Assembly: GCF_000971335.1 (NCBI RefSeq)
Contig: NZ_JZJL01000006.1
Span: forward strand, 1-64,000
From: Chromobacterium vaccinii
Lineage (GTDB): Bacteria; Pseudomonadota; Gammaproteobacteria; Burkholderiales; Chromobacteriaceae
Direction: 5' to 3'
Length of the DNA: 64,000 nucleotides
Positions within the stretch are counted from its first letter, which is position 1, and each line of letters starts with the position of its first letter. Position numbers and translations under genes: made by a program. Below are positions 30,801-38,249 of the stretch, piece by piece. The notes beneath the pieces are model-generated. The model was not told where the DNA came from. It did not search any database and saw nothing but the letters and a program-made list of their open reading frames with translations.

Positions 30801-32815
30801 CCAGCACCGCGCAGGCCAGCAGTCTGAACGGCGGCAACGTCAAGGTGGACGCCAAGGCGGGGCTGAGCGACCAGGGCACCCAGTACCAGGCGGGCAACAC
30901 GGTGGAGATCAAGGCGGACAGCCACCAATTCACCGCCGCGGCCAATACCCAGAGCCAGAGCGGCAGCAAGACCGAGGCTGATGTCGGCGTGCGCGTCTAC
31001 ACCACTACCGGCGAGGACGTGAACGTCAAGGCGGCAGGCAGCGGCAGCACGGTGACCAGCGCTTCGTCCAGCTCCACCGCAGTGACTGGCGGCATCCGCG
31101 CCGGCAACGGCGTCAAGGTGGACGTGGACAACAACGCCGCCTACCAGGGCGTGGCCATCGCCGGCGGCAAGGGCGCGGCCAGCGTCAATGCGGGCGGCGA
31201 CCTGAGCTTCAGCCAGGCCAGCAATACCAGCAGCAGCGAGCAGCGCACCGTGGGCGGCAAGGCCAATCTGGCCATCACCACCAGCCCGATCGAAGGCGGC
31301 GGCAAGAATGTCGGCGGCAGCGGCGCAGTGGCGGTGAACGTGGACAAGCAGCAAGCCAACTCCAGCGCCGCCGTGACCGGCGGCGTGGACGCCGATGCCG
31401 GCGTGGCGTTGACGGCCGGCGGCAAGCTGGCGCTCCAGGGCGACAAGATCGCCAGCCGCGGCGACGTGGCGCTGAAGGGCGACAAGGTGGAGTTCAAGGC
31501 CGCCGAATCCAGCGCCGACAAGTCCGGCAGCCAGTGGGGCTTCGACGTCAAGGCCGGCGGCAGCCAGAGCAACGGCCAGGAGAAGGCGAGCCAGGGCTTC
31601 AATGTGGGCGCCGGCGGCAATTACGCCAGCACCGACGAGTCCAGCCGCAGCCAGGCTGGCGGCAGCGTGGCCAGCGGCGGCAAAGCCAGCATCGAGGCCG
31701 GCAGCGGCGGCATCCGCCTGAGCGGCACCCAGGTGCAGGGCGACAGCGTCAAGCTGGACAGCCAGGGCGATGTCCGCCTGGAGTCGGCGCAGTCCAGCAG
31801 CCAGCGCAACAACTGGAGCGTGGCCGGCAATATCGGCGGCGGCAACAAGGCCAGCAGCGACAAGGAAAACGGCCAGATCAAGCCGGACAGCGCCAAGAAC
31901 GTGCATGACGTGAGCGCGGGCTTGAGCGTCAAGGTGGATCAGCAGGACAAGCTGAGCAACGCCAATGCTTCCGTCACCGGCAAGCAGCAGGTGGAGCTGA
32001 ACGCCGAAGGCAACGCCACTCTGGCCGGCGCCAACGTCAGCGGCAAGACCGTCGCTGGCCAAGTGGGCGGCAAGCTGGCGCTGGAAAGCCGTCAGGACCG
32101 CGACAACAGCGTCAAGGTGGATGTGGCGCTGGGCGTCAACAGCTCCAACGGCAAGGAGGCCAGCCTGGTCGATCAGGCCGCCGACAAGGCCGGCCCGCTG
32201 AAGGACAAAGTGAAGGAGAAGGGCGCCGAACTGGTCAACGCCGCGTCCGACAAGGTGAAGGAGAAGTATGACAGCCTGGCCTTCAACAAGGGTCTGAAGG
32301 AAGACACCACCAATGCGGTGAGCTTCAACGCCAATAGCGAAACCGTCACCCTGCCCGAGCAGCCGACCTCCGGCCCGGCCAAGTCCGGCACGCTGGACAC
32401 CCTGGCGCGCAAAGGCGGCAACACGCTGAAGGACAAGCTGCTGAACGCCCAGGACAAGGGCACCGAGCTGAAGGCCGACGTGGACGTCAGCGTCAAGCGC
32501 GACAACTCGGTCGGCGCCGTAACCGGCATCGCCGGCGCCGACGGCGTGACGCTGCAAGTGGGCGGCAAGACCCAGCTGACCGGCGCGACCGTCTCGTCCG
32601 CCAACGGCAAGGTGGATCTGGGCGATTCCAAGGTGGAAACCGCCGACATCGCCACCGAACGCTACAACGGCGGCGGCGGGGTCAGGCTGAACAGCACGCC
32701 GTCAGGCATCCTGAAGCAGGCGGTCAGCGATGTGGCTTCCGGCAAGGCGCCGCTGATCCGCGCCGAGCATGAGAATGTGCCGACCGTGGTGCAAGGCGGC
32801 ATCCAGAGCAAGTAA
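27878..32815 (+). CDS. Two-partner secreted filamentous haemagglutinin-like adhesin (TpsA)
   Basis: A 1645-residue exoprotein. Residues 1-32 are a signal peptide. The TPS export domain (~33-270) has the NPNGI motif at 140-144 followed by the CSGCGF cysteine pair and the NTPRASLLVG turn. From ~280 to ~1600 run degenerate haemagglutinin repeats rich in Ser, Gly and Asp, predicted as a right-handed beta-helix. No VENN or other pre-toxin motif and no separate nuclease-like tail is visible. The gene lacks a following immunity gene, so it looks like an adhesin rather than a CdiA toxin. The MKKK start follows GGGA. Confidence 0.9.
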   Translation: MKKKINFGLSATGKVAAALTLAFCVAEATLAAGIVAGGNGAQPQVSNAANGAAVVNIVAPSAAGLSHNQYQDFNVGKPGAVFNNSATGGQSQLAGQLGANALLGGREASVILNEVISRNPSLLLGKQEVFGKAADYVLANPNGITCSGCGFINTPRASLLVGNANIENGAIASLQAAMNGNALSVNGAGLSGVNVLDLIAPRIDVRGNVAARDRINARAGFNLVDYQGSDARIIRSDKAPEGVGSLDSVFLGAMQAGRINIISTADGAGVNVGGSLNGAQEVSVEANQGKLALEGAQIHASEGKVALAARQIDSRGRVETSTAQDSSHDESWFIWKTGETNTASNSSDTRIKRSAISARDDVALSAGDAVTLAATDISGRNVAVSGKDVTLDSQLAESTSSSSNHAWKNSWAYNRDQNETTQRQEGVRIRADQDATLTAAASAADNQAADGAQPRGQIAIRGGSVSAGQDIRLQADGGVKLSGVTETDTRRDQGNRKNDGASLETGSWDNASSEQRLAQSQLRAGRDLSVRASGDIDAKAAKLAAGRDAGLNAGGALSLGVQQTVSLNNQRNDQVYWGGIGGGGNRDNGKSDTVNTGSDLTAGGKLTLQGDSVAISGSRARGEQDAVAISRNGDVSIDSVVNQSQTRTDQRSGTAFNITKSSSKGNASQQQAVNAELKSDTNLTIQSAKDVAISGSQVRAGGELNVSANGDIKVAASQTRDTVQSKDTELALRGVGEITGDKQYRGGVRIEHTSSSVDRDATQNQVATLSGDKVALNAQGDLTVTGSKLNAGVGGAALSGQNVSLNAAQDTVKESKSSSVTGGGIYVDAGLDKTGLALGVDQKNSSSRSESGTAQVSAISSKGGVSIVAGNGDGDIRNQGTQVKADGDIKLAGGRIDNQAANSTQKTTTDSSHWGVEVGVNADYSGVTRPLVAAGEKVVKGDVVGAAGAAGNLGAANLGVDLGVKAGVGSEISQSSTAQASSLNGGNVKVDAKAGLSDQGTQYQAGNTVEIKADSHQFTAAANTQSQSGSKTEADVGVRVYTTTGEDVNVKAAGSGSTVTSASSSSTAVTGGIRAGNGVKVDVDNNAAYQGVAIAGGKGAASVNAGGDLSFSQASNTSSSEQRTVGGKANLAITTSPIEGGGKNVGGSGAVAVNVDKQQANSSAAVTGGVDADAGVALTAGGKLALQGDKIASRGDVALKGDKVEFKAAESSADKSGSQWGFDVKAGGSQSNGQEKASQGFNVGAGGNYASTDESSRSQAGGSVASGGKASIEAGSGGIRLSGTQVQGDSVKLDSQGDVRLESAQSSSQRNNWSVAGNIGGGNKASSDKENGQIKPDSAKNVHDVSAGLSVKVDQQDKLSNANASVTGKQQVELNAEGNATLAGANVSGKTVAGQVGGKLALESRQDRDNSVKVDVALGVNSSNGKEASLVDQAADKAGPLKDKVKEKGAELVNAASDKVKEKYDSLAFNKGLKEDTTNAVSFNANSETVTLPEQPTSGPAKSGTLDTLARKGGNTLKDKLLNAQDKGTELKADVDVSVKRDNSVGAVTGIAGADGVTLQVGGKTQLTGATVSSANGKVDLGDSKVETADIATERYNGGGGVRLNSTPSGILKQAVSDVASGKAPLIRAEHENVPTVVQGGIQSK

Positions 32816-32832
32816 GACGCTTGATCCAAGCG

Positions 32833-32864
32833 AAAACCCCCGTCAGGAAACTGGCGGGGGTTTT
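32833..32864 (+). terminator. Terminator of tpsA
   Basis: AAAACCCCCGTCAG (32833-32846) pairs with CTGGCGGGGGTTTT (32851-32864) with one G-T pair and a GAAA tetraloop. It is a strong intrinsic terminator 17 bp after the stop, usable in both directions. Confidence 0.92.
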
Positions 32865-32879
32865 GTTTTGGAGCGGCGG

Positions 32880-33743
32880 TTATTGCAGGGGAATGAACTC
32901 GGTCTCGCCCGGCACCATGGGAAAACGCTGGGCGATCCAGTCCGCGCGCGCCTGGGCCAGCCGCTCGCGGCGGCTGGATACGAAGTTCCAGTCCAGATAG
33001 CGCGGGTTTGCCGGCGGCGTGCCGCCCAGCAGCATCACCCGGCTGTCGCGCCGCGCGATCAGCTCGCCTCCCTGGCCGGTTCGCAGCAGGCCCAGCTGAT
33101 TGGAGTCCAGCGCGGCGCCGTCCACGTCCAGCTCGCCGGCGGCGACATAGGCGGCCAGTTCTTCCACGCCTTCCGGCAGCGACAGCCTAGAGCCGGCCGG
33201 CATGACGGCGCTGGCGTAGAACACCGGCAGCGGATAGGCGACCGGCGCGTTGCGGCCCCAGCCTTCGCCCATCAACAGGTTCAGCTCCACGCCGTCCTGC
33301 CGCCAGCGGGGCAGGTCTTCGGCCGGGTAATGGGCGAAAGCCGGCTCGCACTCCTCCAGCTCGTCCGGCAGCGCCAGCCACAGCTGCATGCCTTCCACCG
33401 CGACGCCTTGCCGGCGGATGTCGGCCGGCACCCGCTCGGAGTGGGTGATGCCGCTGCCGGCGGTCATCAGATTGACTGCGCCGGACTCGATGCGCTGTAC
33501 GGTGCCCAGGCTGTCGCGGTGCATCATCGCGCCGGAGAACAGGTAGGTGACGGTGGCCAGGCCGATGTGCGGATGTTGCCGCACATCGCCGGCGCTGCCT
33601 TCGGCGGAGAAATGGGCCGGACCCATGTGGTCGAGAAACACGAAGGGACCGACGCGGCGCGCCTGGCGAGTGGGCAGCAGCCGGCGCACCGGAAAACCGA
33701 TGTCGCGGTCCTGGCTGGCTATGGTTTGCGTAAGCAGAGGCAT
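32880..33743 (-). CDS. Pirin-family protein (first copy)
   Basis: A 287-residue bicupin. The N-terminal cupin carries the metal-ligand motif RQHPHIGLATVTYLFSG and later SGITHSERVP with its histidine and glutamate; GRNAPVAYPLPVFYASAVMPAG belongs to the second cupin. Bacterial pirins include quercetinases and regulators of pyruvate metabolism. The start at 33743 has GGAGCC upstream. It is in tandem with another pirin whose sequence differs clearly, so the pair is not a recent duplication. Confidence 0.9.
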   Translation of the reverse strand: MPLLTQTIASQDRDIGFPVRRLLPTRQARRVGPFVFLDHMGPAHFSAEGSAGDVRQHPHIGLATVTYLFSGAMMHRDSLGTVQRIESGAVNLMTAGSGITHSERVPADIRRQGVAVEGMQLWLALPDELEECEPAFAHYPAEDLPRWRQDGVELNLLMGEGWGRNAPVAYPLPVFYASAVMPAGSRLSLPEGVEELAAYVAAGELDVDGAALDSNQLGLLRTGQGGELIARRDSRVMLLGGTPPANPRYLDWNFVSSRRERLAQARADWIAQRFPMVPGETEFIPLQ

Positions 33744-33818
33744 GGCGGCTCCAGGCAATGAGTTGGATTTAGGGTCTGTTCAAGTTTCGCCTTTGTTCAC
33801 GAGGCGTTGAACAGGCAA

Positions 33819-34661
33819 TTAGAAGCGTCCGTCGCGAAAATCGCTGATGGCTTCTTCCACTTGTTCGCGCGTATTCATCACGAAGGGGCCCCACTGGGCG
33901 ATGGGCTCGCCCAGGGGTTTGCCGGCGATCAGCAGCAGGCGGCTGTCGGCCGCGGCGCGGACGACGACGCCGTCGCTGCCGGCGCGGTTGTCCAGCACCG
34001 CCATCTGCCTGGCCTTGACGCCGCGCTGCCGCGCGCCGACGGCGATTTCTCCCTGGTAAACATAGAGGAAGGCATTGTGGCCGGCCGGGATTTCCAGCGT
34101 CTCTTCGCGGTCGGCGTCCAGATGCAGATCCAGGTAGAGCGGTTCGGTGGCTTCGCGCTGCATCGCGCCGGCCTGGCCTCGCCAGTTGCCGGCGATCAGG
34201 CGCGCCTCGCCTTGGGCTGGCGCAGAGGGGATCTCGGCGGCGGGGATGTCGCGATACCAAGGCTCGCACAGCTTGCGATCCGCCGGCAGGTTCAGCCACA
34301 GCTGGAAGCCGTGCATCAGGCCGTCTTCCTGCTCCGGCAGCTCGGAATGGACGATGCCGCGCCCTGCGGTCATCCATTGCACGCCGCCGGGTCCGAGCAG
34401 GCCCTCGTTGCCGGCGTTGTCGCGGTGGCGCATGCGGCCGGCCAGCATGTAGGTGACGGTTTCGAAGCCGCGGTGCGGGTGGCTGGGAAAGCCGGCGATG
34501 TAGTCGTCTGGATTGTCGGAGCGGAACTCGTCCAGCATCAGGAAGGGGTCCAGCCGCCGTTGCAAGTCGGCGGTAAGCACCCGCAGCAGGCGCACGCCGG
34601 CGCCATCCGATACCTCGCGGCCATTGATGATGTGTTCCACTTCGCGGCTGGTCTTGCTCAT
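33819..34661 (-). CDS. Pirin-family protein (second copy)
   Basis: A 280-residue bicupin with the pirin core DDYIAGFPSHPHRGFETVTYMLAGRMRHRDNAGNEG and GRGIVHSE, giving the three histidines and glutamate of the iron site. The C-terminal cupin begins near RLIAGNWRGQ. The start at 34661 has GGAGAGAG upstream; the longer frame reads into promoter DNA. It is divergent from a LysR regulator 102 bp away, the usual sign that this gene is the regulator's target. YhhW-like quercetinase activity is possible but unproven. Confidence 0.9.
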   Translation of the reverse strand: MSKTSREVEHIINGREVSDGAGVRLLRVLTADLQRRLDPFLMLDEFRSDNPDDYIAGFPSHPHRGFETVTYMLAGRMRHRDNAGNEGLLGPGGVQWMTAGRGIVHSELPEQEDGLMHGFQLWLNLPADRKLCEPWYRDIPAAEIPSAPAQGEARLIAGNWRGQAGAMQREATEPLYLDLHLDADREETLEIPAGHNAFLYVYQGEIAVGARQRGVKARQMAVLDNRAGSDGVVVRAAADSRLLLIAGKPLGEPIAQWGPFVMNTREQVEEAISDFRDGRF

Positions 34662-34762
34662 TTCTCTCTCCGGTCTGAATTCATGTCCTTTATTTTTACA
34701 GTGAAAAATCAGATAAAAAAGCGCAAAATTCAGCGTATATATATCTAAAAATTTGATCAATT

Positions 34763-35662
34763 ATGAAAACGACGCTGGATCAATGGCAGGTGTTGCGGAC
34801 CATCGTGGAGGAGGGCGGTTTCGTCCAGGCGGCGGAGAAGCTGCATCGCAGCCAGTCATCGGTCAGCTACGCGGTGGCCAGGCTGCAGGAGCAGCTGGAT
34901 GTCGCCTTGTTGCGGCAGGACGGGCGACGGATGCGGCTGACCGGCGAGGGGGAGGTGCTTTTGCGCGAAGCCGCCGAGCTGCTACGCCACGCCGACAGGC
35001 TGGAGCGTCGCGCGGGAAGCCTGCGCCGGGGATGGGAGCCGGAGCTGAAGGTGGCGTTGGATAGTCTGTTGCCGTCCGAGGTGGTGCTAGCCGCCTGCGG
35101 CGATTTCGCCGGCCACTGCCGGGAGACGCAGCTGCAATTGCATGAGGTGGTGATGTCGGGCGCCGACGACGCCTTGTACCAGGGCGATGCAGCCTTGGCG
35201 GTGGCGGGGCGGGTGCCGCAGGGTTTTCTGGGCGACTGGCTGCTGGACGCGGAGTTCATCGCCTGCGCGGCGCCGGGCCATCGCTTGCATGCGCACGGCG
35301 GGGAGCTGGACGGCGAAAGGCTGCGCGGCGAGGTGCAGGTGGTGTTGCGCGATTCCGGCATTCGCCAGCCGCGGGACGAGGGTTGGCTGGGCGCGCATCA
35401 GCGCTGGACGGTGTCGCAGCCGGAAACCGGCATCGCGATGGTGGAGGCCGGCCTGGCCTTTGCCTGGCTGGCGCGCCACCGCATCCGGCGGCAGCTGGCC
35501 GAGGGCAGCCTGAAGCCGCTGCCGCTGAAGAGCGGAGCGGTGCGCAAGGCCTCGCTGTACCTGGTGCTGGCGGAGCCTGCGTCCGCCGGGCCCGCCTGCC
35601 TGTATCTGGCCGACGCGCTGAGAAGGGCCGCCGCCGATTGGCGGAGCGGCTGCGCTCAGTGA
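34763..35662 (+). CDS. LysR-family transcriptional regulator
   Basis: A 299-residue LTTR. Residues 1-60 are the winged helix (WQVLRTIVEEGGFVQAAEKLHRSQSSVSYAVARLQEQL); the rest is the periplasmic-binding-like effector domain. It is divergent from the second pirin, and the spacer is very AT-rich with a GTATATATATC run, a plausible shared promoter. It is convergent with, and overlaps by seven bases, the GntR gene. Confidence 0.92.
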   Translation: MKTTLDQWQVLRTIVEEGGFVQAAEKLHRSQSSVSYAVARLQEQLDVALLRQDGRRMRLTGEGEVLLREAAELLRHADRLERRAGSLRRGWEPELKVALDSLLPSEVVLAACGDFAGHCRETQLQLHEVVMSGADDALYQGDAALAVAGRVPQGFLGDWLLDAEFIACAAPGHRLHAHGGELDGERLRGEVQVVLRDSGIRQPRDEGWLGAHQRWTVSQPETGIAMVEAGLAFAWLARHRIRRQLAEGSLKPLPLKSGAVRKASLYLVLAEPASAGPACLYLADALRRAAADWRSGCAQ

Positions 35663-36330
35663 TTCGCCTGCTGGCCCTTCAGATAGCTTTCCAGCGCATG
35701 GCCGGCGGACAGGATGTGGAAACGCAGGAATTCCGCCGCCTCGTCCGCCTTGCCCTGGCGGCATAGCTCCAGCAGCCGGGTGTGCTCTTCGTGAGCGCGC
35801 TCCATGGTGCGGGTGAACAGGATCTGCATCCGGGTGTAGCGGTCGGTCTTGTTGTGCAGCTGCTCGATCAGCGCCAGCGTGTTCGGGCGCTTGGCGGCAC
35901 GGTACAGCGCCAGATGGAAGCGGGAGTTGATCTCGCCCCAGTGGCGCACGTCGTTGTTGTTGAGCGCCACTTCGAACTCGCGCAGCGTCTGCTGGGCGGC
36001 GTCGTGGTCGGCCGAGCTTTGACAGGGGACGGCCGCCTTCAGCAGCGAGCACTCCAGCATCGCCCGCACTTCCAGCAATTCCAGGATGTCTTCCAGCGAC
36101 AGCTTGGAAACCAGCGCGCCCTTGTGATCGATGATCTGGATCAGCCCCTCGGCCTCCAGCTGCCGCAGCGCTTCCCGCACCGGCACCCGGCTGACGCCGT
36201 ATTCATTGGACAGCGCCTCTTGGCGCAGTTGTTGGCCGTCGGCGAACTCGCCGGACAGGATGCGTCGGCGCAGGGATTCGGTGACGGCACTGGTAAGCGT
36301 CTGGCGCTTGATCGGCTGCAGGGTGGTCAT
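35656..36330 (-). CDS. GntR-family regulator of the FadR/FCD subfamily
   Basis: A 224-residue repressor-type regulator. Residues ~10-75 form the winged helix (RILSGEFADGQQLRQEALSNEYGVSRVPVREALRQLEAEGLI), and residues ~90-215 form the all-helical FCD domain with metal/carboxylate-binding histidines (NSRFHLALYRAA, HTRLLELC, FHILSAGH). FCD members sense organic acids or sugar acids. A strong promoter carrying a matching palindrome sits directly upstream, indicating autoregulation. No obvious catabolic target gene is adjacent. Confidence 0.92.
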   Translation of the reverse strand: MTTLQPIKRQTLTSAVTESLRRRILSGEFADGQQLRQEALSNEYGVSRVPVREALRQLEAEGLIQIIDHKGALVSKLSLEDILELLEVRAMLECSLLKAAVPCQSSADHDAAQQTLREFEVALNNNDVRHWGEINSRFHLALYRAAKRPNTLALIEQLHNKTDRYTRMQILFTRTMERAHEEHTRLLELCRQGKADEAAEFLRFHILSAGHALESYLKGQQANH

Positions 36331-36354
36331 GGTGGATGGGCTTATCTGTCAGTC

Positions 36355-36382
36355 AATCGGATACATGCAAATGTATTCGATT
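36355..36382. promoter_or_regulatory. Palindromic operator for the FCD/GntR regulator
   Basis: The arms AATCGGATACAT (36355-36366) and ATGTATTCGATT (36371-36382) are inverted repeats with one mismatch around a GCAA centre. The ATAC...GTAT core is of the kind bound by FCD-type GntR proteins. It overlaps the -10 element and covers the expected transcription start of the gntR gene. Confidence 0.75.
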
Positions 36383-36407
36383 ATACGGAGCTTCACTGTA
36401 CTGGCAA
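36380..36407 (-). promoter_or_regulatory. Sigma-70 promoter of the gntR gene
   Basis: On the minus strand TTGCCA (-35, 36402-36407), a 16-bp spacer and a consensus TATAAT (-10, 36380-36385) point towards the gntR start 50 bp away. The operator abuts and overlaps the -10. Confidence 0.8.
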
Positions 36408-36463
36408 GCGGCAAATCTGAACATTTTTGTCGCAATTCTATAATTGCGGAGGCGGGAAAAGAT

Positions 36464-36488
36464 AAAGCCCGACGCGTGGTCGGGCTTT
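36464..36488 (-). terminator. Terminator of the tRNA operon
   Basis: AAAGCCCGAC (36464-36473) and GTCGGGCTTT (36479-36488) form a 10-bp stem with a five-base loop. On the minus strand it is followed by a T-rich ATCTTTTC. It lies eight bases beyond the last tRNA-His. Confidence 0.85.
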
Positions 36489-36496
36489 GCTGTTTC

Positions 36497-36573
36497 TGGG
36501 GTGGATGATGGGACTCGAACCCACGACAACCGGAATCACAATCCGGGACTCTACCAACTGAGCTACATCCACC
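36497..36573 (-). tRNA. tRNA-His (GTG), copy nearest the terminator
   Basis: A 77-nt gene with encoded CCA and the extra 5' G(-1) diagnostic of tRNA-His. The anticodon loop reads ATTGTGATT (anticodon GTG), and the T-loop is GGTTCGAGTCC. The acceptor stem GTGGATG/CATCCAC is perfect. It is identical to the next copy. Confidence 0.97.
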
Positions 36574-36598
36574 GCTGATGACGCGATGGTCGAAACCT

Positions 36599-36675
36599 TG
36601 GGGTGGATGATGGGACTCGAACCCACGACAACCGGAATCACAATCCGGGACTCTACCAACTGAGCTACATCCACC
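36599..36675 (-). tRNA. tRNA-His (GTG), middle copy
   Basis: This gene is identical over all 77 nt to the neighbouring copy, including G(-1), anticodon GTG and encoded CCA. The spacer to the first copy is only 25 nt, as expected for a tandem duplication in one transcript. Confidence 0.97.
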
Positions 36676-36719
36676 GTCGAAACAGTTCGACTGCGGCCAT
36701 GCCGCAATCTTGCAAATTG

Positions 36720-36796
36720 TGGGGTGGATAATGGGACTCGAACCCACGACAACCGGAATCACAATCCGGGACTCTACCAACTGAGCTATATCCACC
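36720..36796 (-). tRNA. tRNA-His (GTG), variant copy
   Basis: This copy has the same anticodon, G(-1) and CCA as the other two. It differs at two positions only: acceptor pair 7-66 is A-U here instead of G-C (stem GTGGATA/TATCCAC). The change is fully compensatory, so pairing is kept and the gene is surely functional. Confidence 0.97.
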
Positions 36797-36823
36797 ACTG
36801 TTTGTTGCCGCCGCTTAAGCGGC

Positions 36824-36900
36824 TGGCGCGCCCGACAGGAATCGAACCTGTAACCCCCAGCTTAGAAGGCTGGTGCTCTATCCGGTTGAGCTACGGGCGC
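36824..36900 (-). tRNA. tRNA-Arg (TCT)
   Basis: A 77-nt gene with encoded CCA. The acceptor stem GCGCCCG/CGGGCGC is perfect and the anticodon loop CCTTCTAAG gives TCT, decoding AGA/AGG. It is second in the operon after tRNA-Pro. Confidence 0.96.
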
Positions 36901-36918
36901 TCTATCGGGCATTGTGTC

Positions 36919-36995
36919 TGGTCGGGGCGGCGGGATTCGAACTCGCGACCCCCTGATCCCAAATCAGGTGCGCTACCAGGCTGCGCTACGCCCCG
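36919..36995 (-). tRNA. tRNA-Pro (TGG)
   Basis: A 77-nt gene with encoded CCA. The acceptor stem CGGGGCG/CGCCCCG is perfect and the anticodon loop ATTTGGGAT gives TGG, decoding CCA/CCG. It is the promoter-proximal gene of the five-tRNA operon. Confidence 0.96.
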
Positions 36996-37008
36996 AACAG
37001 AGACCGCA

Positions 37009-37037
37009 ACTATACGGACGGGGCATGGGGCTGTCAA
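37009..37037 (-). promoter_or_regulatory. Consensus sigma-70 promoter of the tRNA operon
   Basis: On the minus strand a perfect TTGACA (37032-37037), a 17-bp spacer and TATAGT (37009-37014) precede tRNA-Pro by 13 bp. The sequence after the -10 (TGCGGTC) is GC-rich, in keeping with stringent control of stable-RNA promoters. Confidence 0.93.
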
Positions 37038-37219
37038 CGGCTTTGTGCAAATATTTTCGGGGCTTTCCGGGGTGTTTTCGCCGCGCCGGAATAGGATGTT
37101 TGTTTTTTCTTTATTTATCTTGATCTTAAGAAAAATAATCCGCCGAGCGGCCTTACTGCACTGCGCAATTAATGCGAGAATAGCGGCCGTTATTCATTGC
37201 ACCAATATGGGAATCAGGC

Positions 37220-38071
37220 ATGTCGGCACAATTGATCGATGGCAAGGCGGTAGCGGAAAAACTGCTGGAGAAGGTGCGCGCGGGCGTGGAAGAGCGCCTG
37301 GGGCAGGGCAAGCGGGCGCCGGCGCTGGCGGTGATCCTGGTCGGAGACAATCCGGCCTCCGCGGTTTACGTGGGCAGCAAGAAAAAAGCCTGCGAAAAGG
37401 CGGGCATCCGCTCCGTCGCTTACGATTTGCCGGCCTCCACCAGCCAGAAGGAATTGCTGGAAATCATCGATGGCTTGAACGCGGACGCCGGCGTGGACGG
37501 CATCCTGGTGCAATTGCCGCTGCCGGCGCAGATCGATCCGCAGGCAGTGATCGAGCGCATCGATCCGAAAAAGGATGTGGACGGCTTTCACCCGTATAAT
37601 GTAGGCCGCCTGGCGATCAAGATGCCGCTGCTGCGGCCGTGCACGCCGCGCGGCGTGATGACGCTGCTGGAAGAGTACGGCATCGATCCCAAGGGCAAGA
37701 AGGCGGTGATCGTCGGCGCGTCCAATATCGTCGGCCGCCCGCAGGCGCTGGAAATGCTGCTGGCGCGCGCCACCGTCACCGTCTGCCACAGCGCGACGCA
37801 GAATCTGGCGGAGGAAGTGGCCGGAGCGGACATCCTGGTGGCCGGCGTCGGCATTCCCAACTTCGTCAAGGGCGAGTGGATCAAGCCGGGCGCGGTGGTG
37901 ATCGACGTGGGCATCAACCGGCTGGACACCGGCAAGCTCTGCGGCGACGTGGAATTCGACGTCGCGCGCGAGCGGGCCGGCTTCATCACCCCGGTGCCGG
38001 GCGGCGTGGGGCCGATGACGGTGGCGACGCTGTTGCAGAATACGCTGGACTCCGCCAATCTGAACGCCTGA
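37220..38071 (+). CDS. folD: Bifunctional methylene-THF dehydrogenase/methenyl-THF cyclohydrolase
   Basis: A 283-residue cytoplasmic enzyme that converts 5,10-methylene-THF to 10-formyl-THF in two NADP-linked steps. The substrate site [18 protein letters not shown] holds the catalytic Tyr50 and Lys54, and [17 protein letters not shown] and [11 protein letters not shown] are FolD signatures. GGGAATCAGGC precedes the ATG. Together with purU, about 180 bp downstream, it sets the 10-formyl-THF/formate balance for purine synthesis. Confidence 0.98.
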   Translation: MSAQLIDGKAVAEKLLEKVRAGVEERLGQGKRAPALAVILVGDNPASAVYVGSKKKACEKAGIRSVAYDLPASTSQKELLEIIDGLNADAGVDGILVQLPLPAQIDPQAVIERIDPKKDVDGFHPYNVGRLAIKMPLLRPCTPRGVMTLLEEYGIDPKGKKAVIVGASNIVGRPQALEMLLARATVTVCHSATQNLAEEVAGADILVAGVGIPNFVKGEWIKPGAVVIDVGINRLDTGKLCGDVEFDVARERAGFITPVPGGVGPMTVATLLQNTLDSANLNA

Positions 38072-38106
38072 GCCGAACGCCGCCGCAGCTGCGGCCGCAA
38101 GCCAGT

Positions 38107-38149
38107 TCGCCACAGCCGCCGCCGCGCCGGGCTGTGGCGATTTTGTTTT
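38107..38149 (+). terminator. Terminator of folD
   Basis: TCGCCACAGCC (38107-38117) pairs with GGCTGTGGCGA (38130-38140), an 11-bp perfect stem, followed by TTTTGTTTT. Confidence 0.9.
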
Positions 38150-38249
38150 CCGCGGCGGCGGCTTGACCGCGTCATGCCGCGCGCGAATTTGCAGACAGCC
38201 GTCCGCGGCTGTTTTAGTATCATGTAAAACTAATTTACGGATTTGCTTC

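Noticed and set aside
27902-32557. A 1551-codon open frame antisense to tpsA
   Set aside because: It mirrors the codon bias of the GC-rich tpsA gene, has Ala/His/Val low complexity, and no family signature; tpsA has signal, TPS domain and terminator.
27878-32815. Contact-dependent inhibition (cdiBAI) system
   Set aside because: No VENN motif, no toxin-like C-terminus and no small immunity gene before the terminator.
36497-36995. tRNA cluster as an integration site for a mobile island
   Set aside because: No integrase and no repeated tRNA 3' end elsewhere in the window; the repeats are complete functional tRNA genes.
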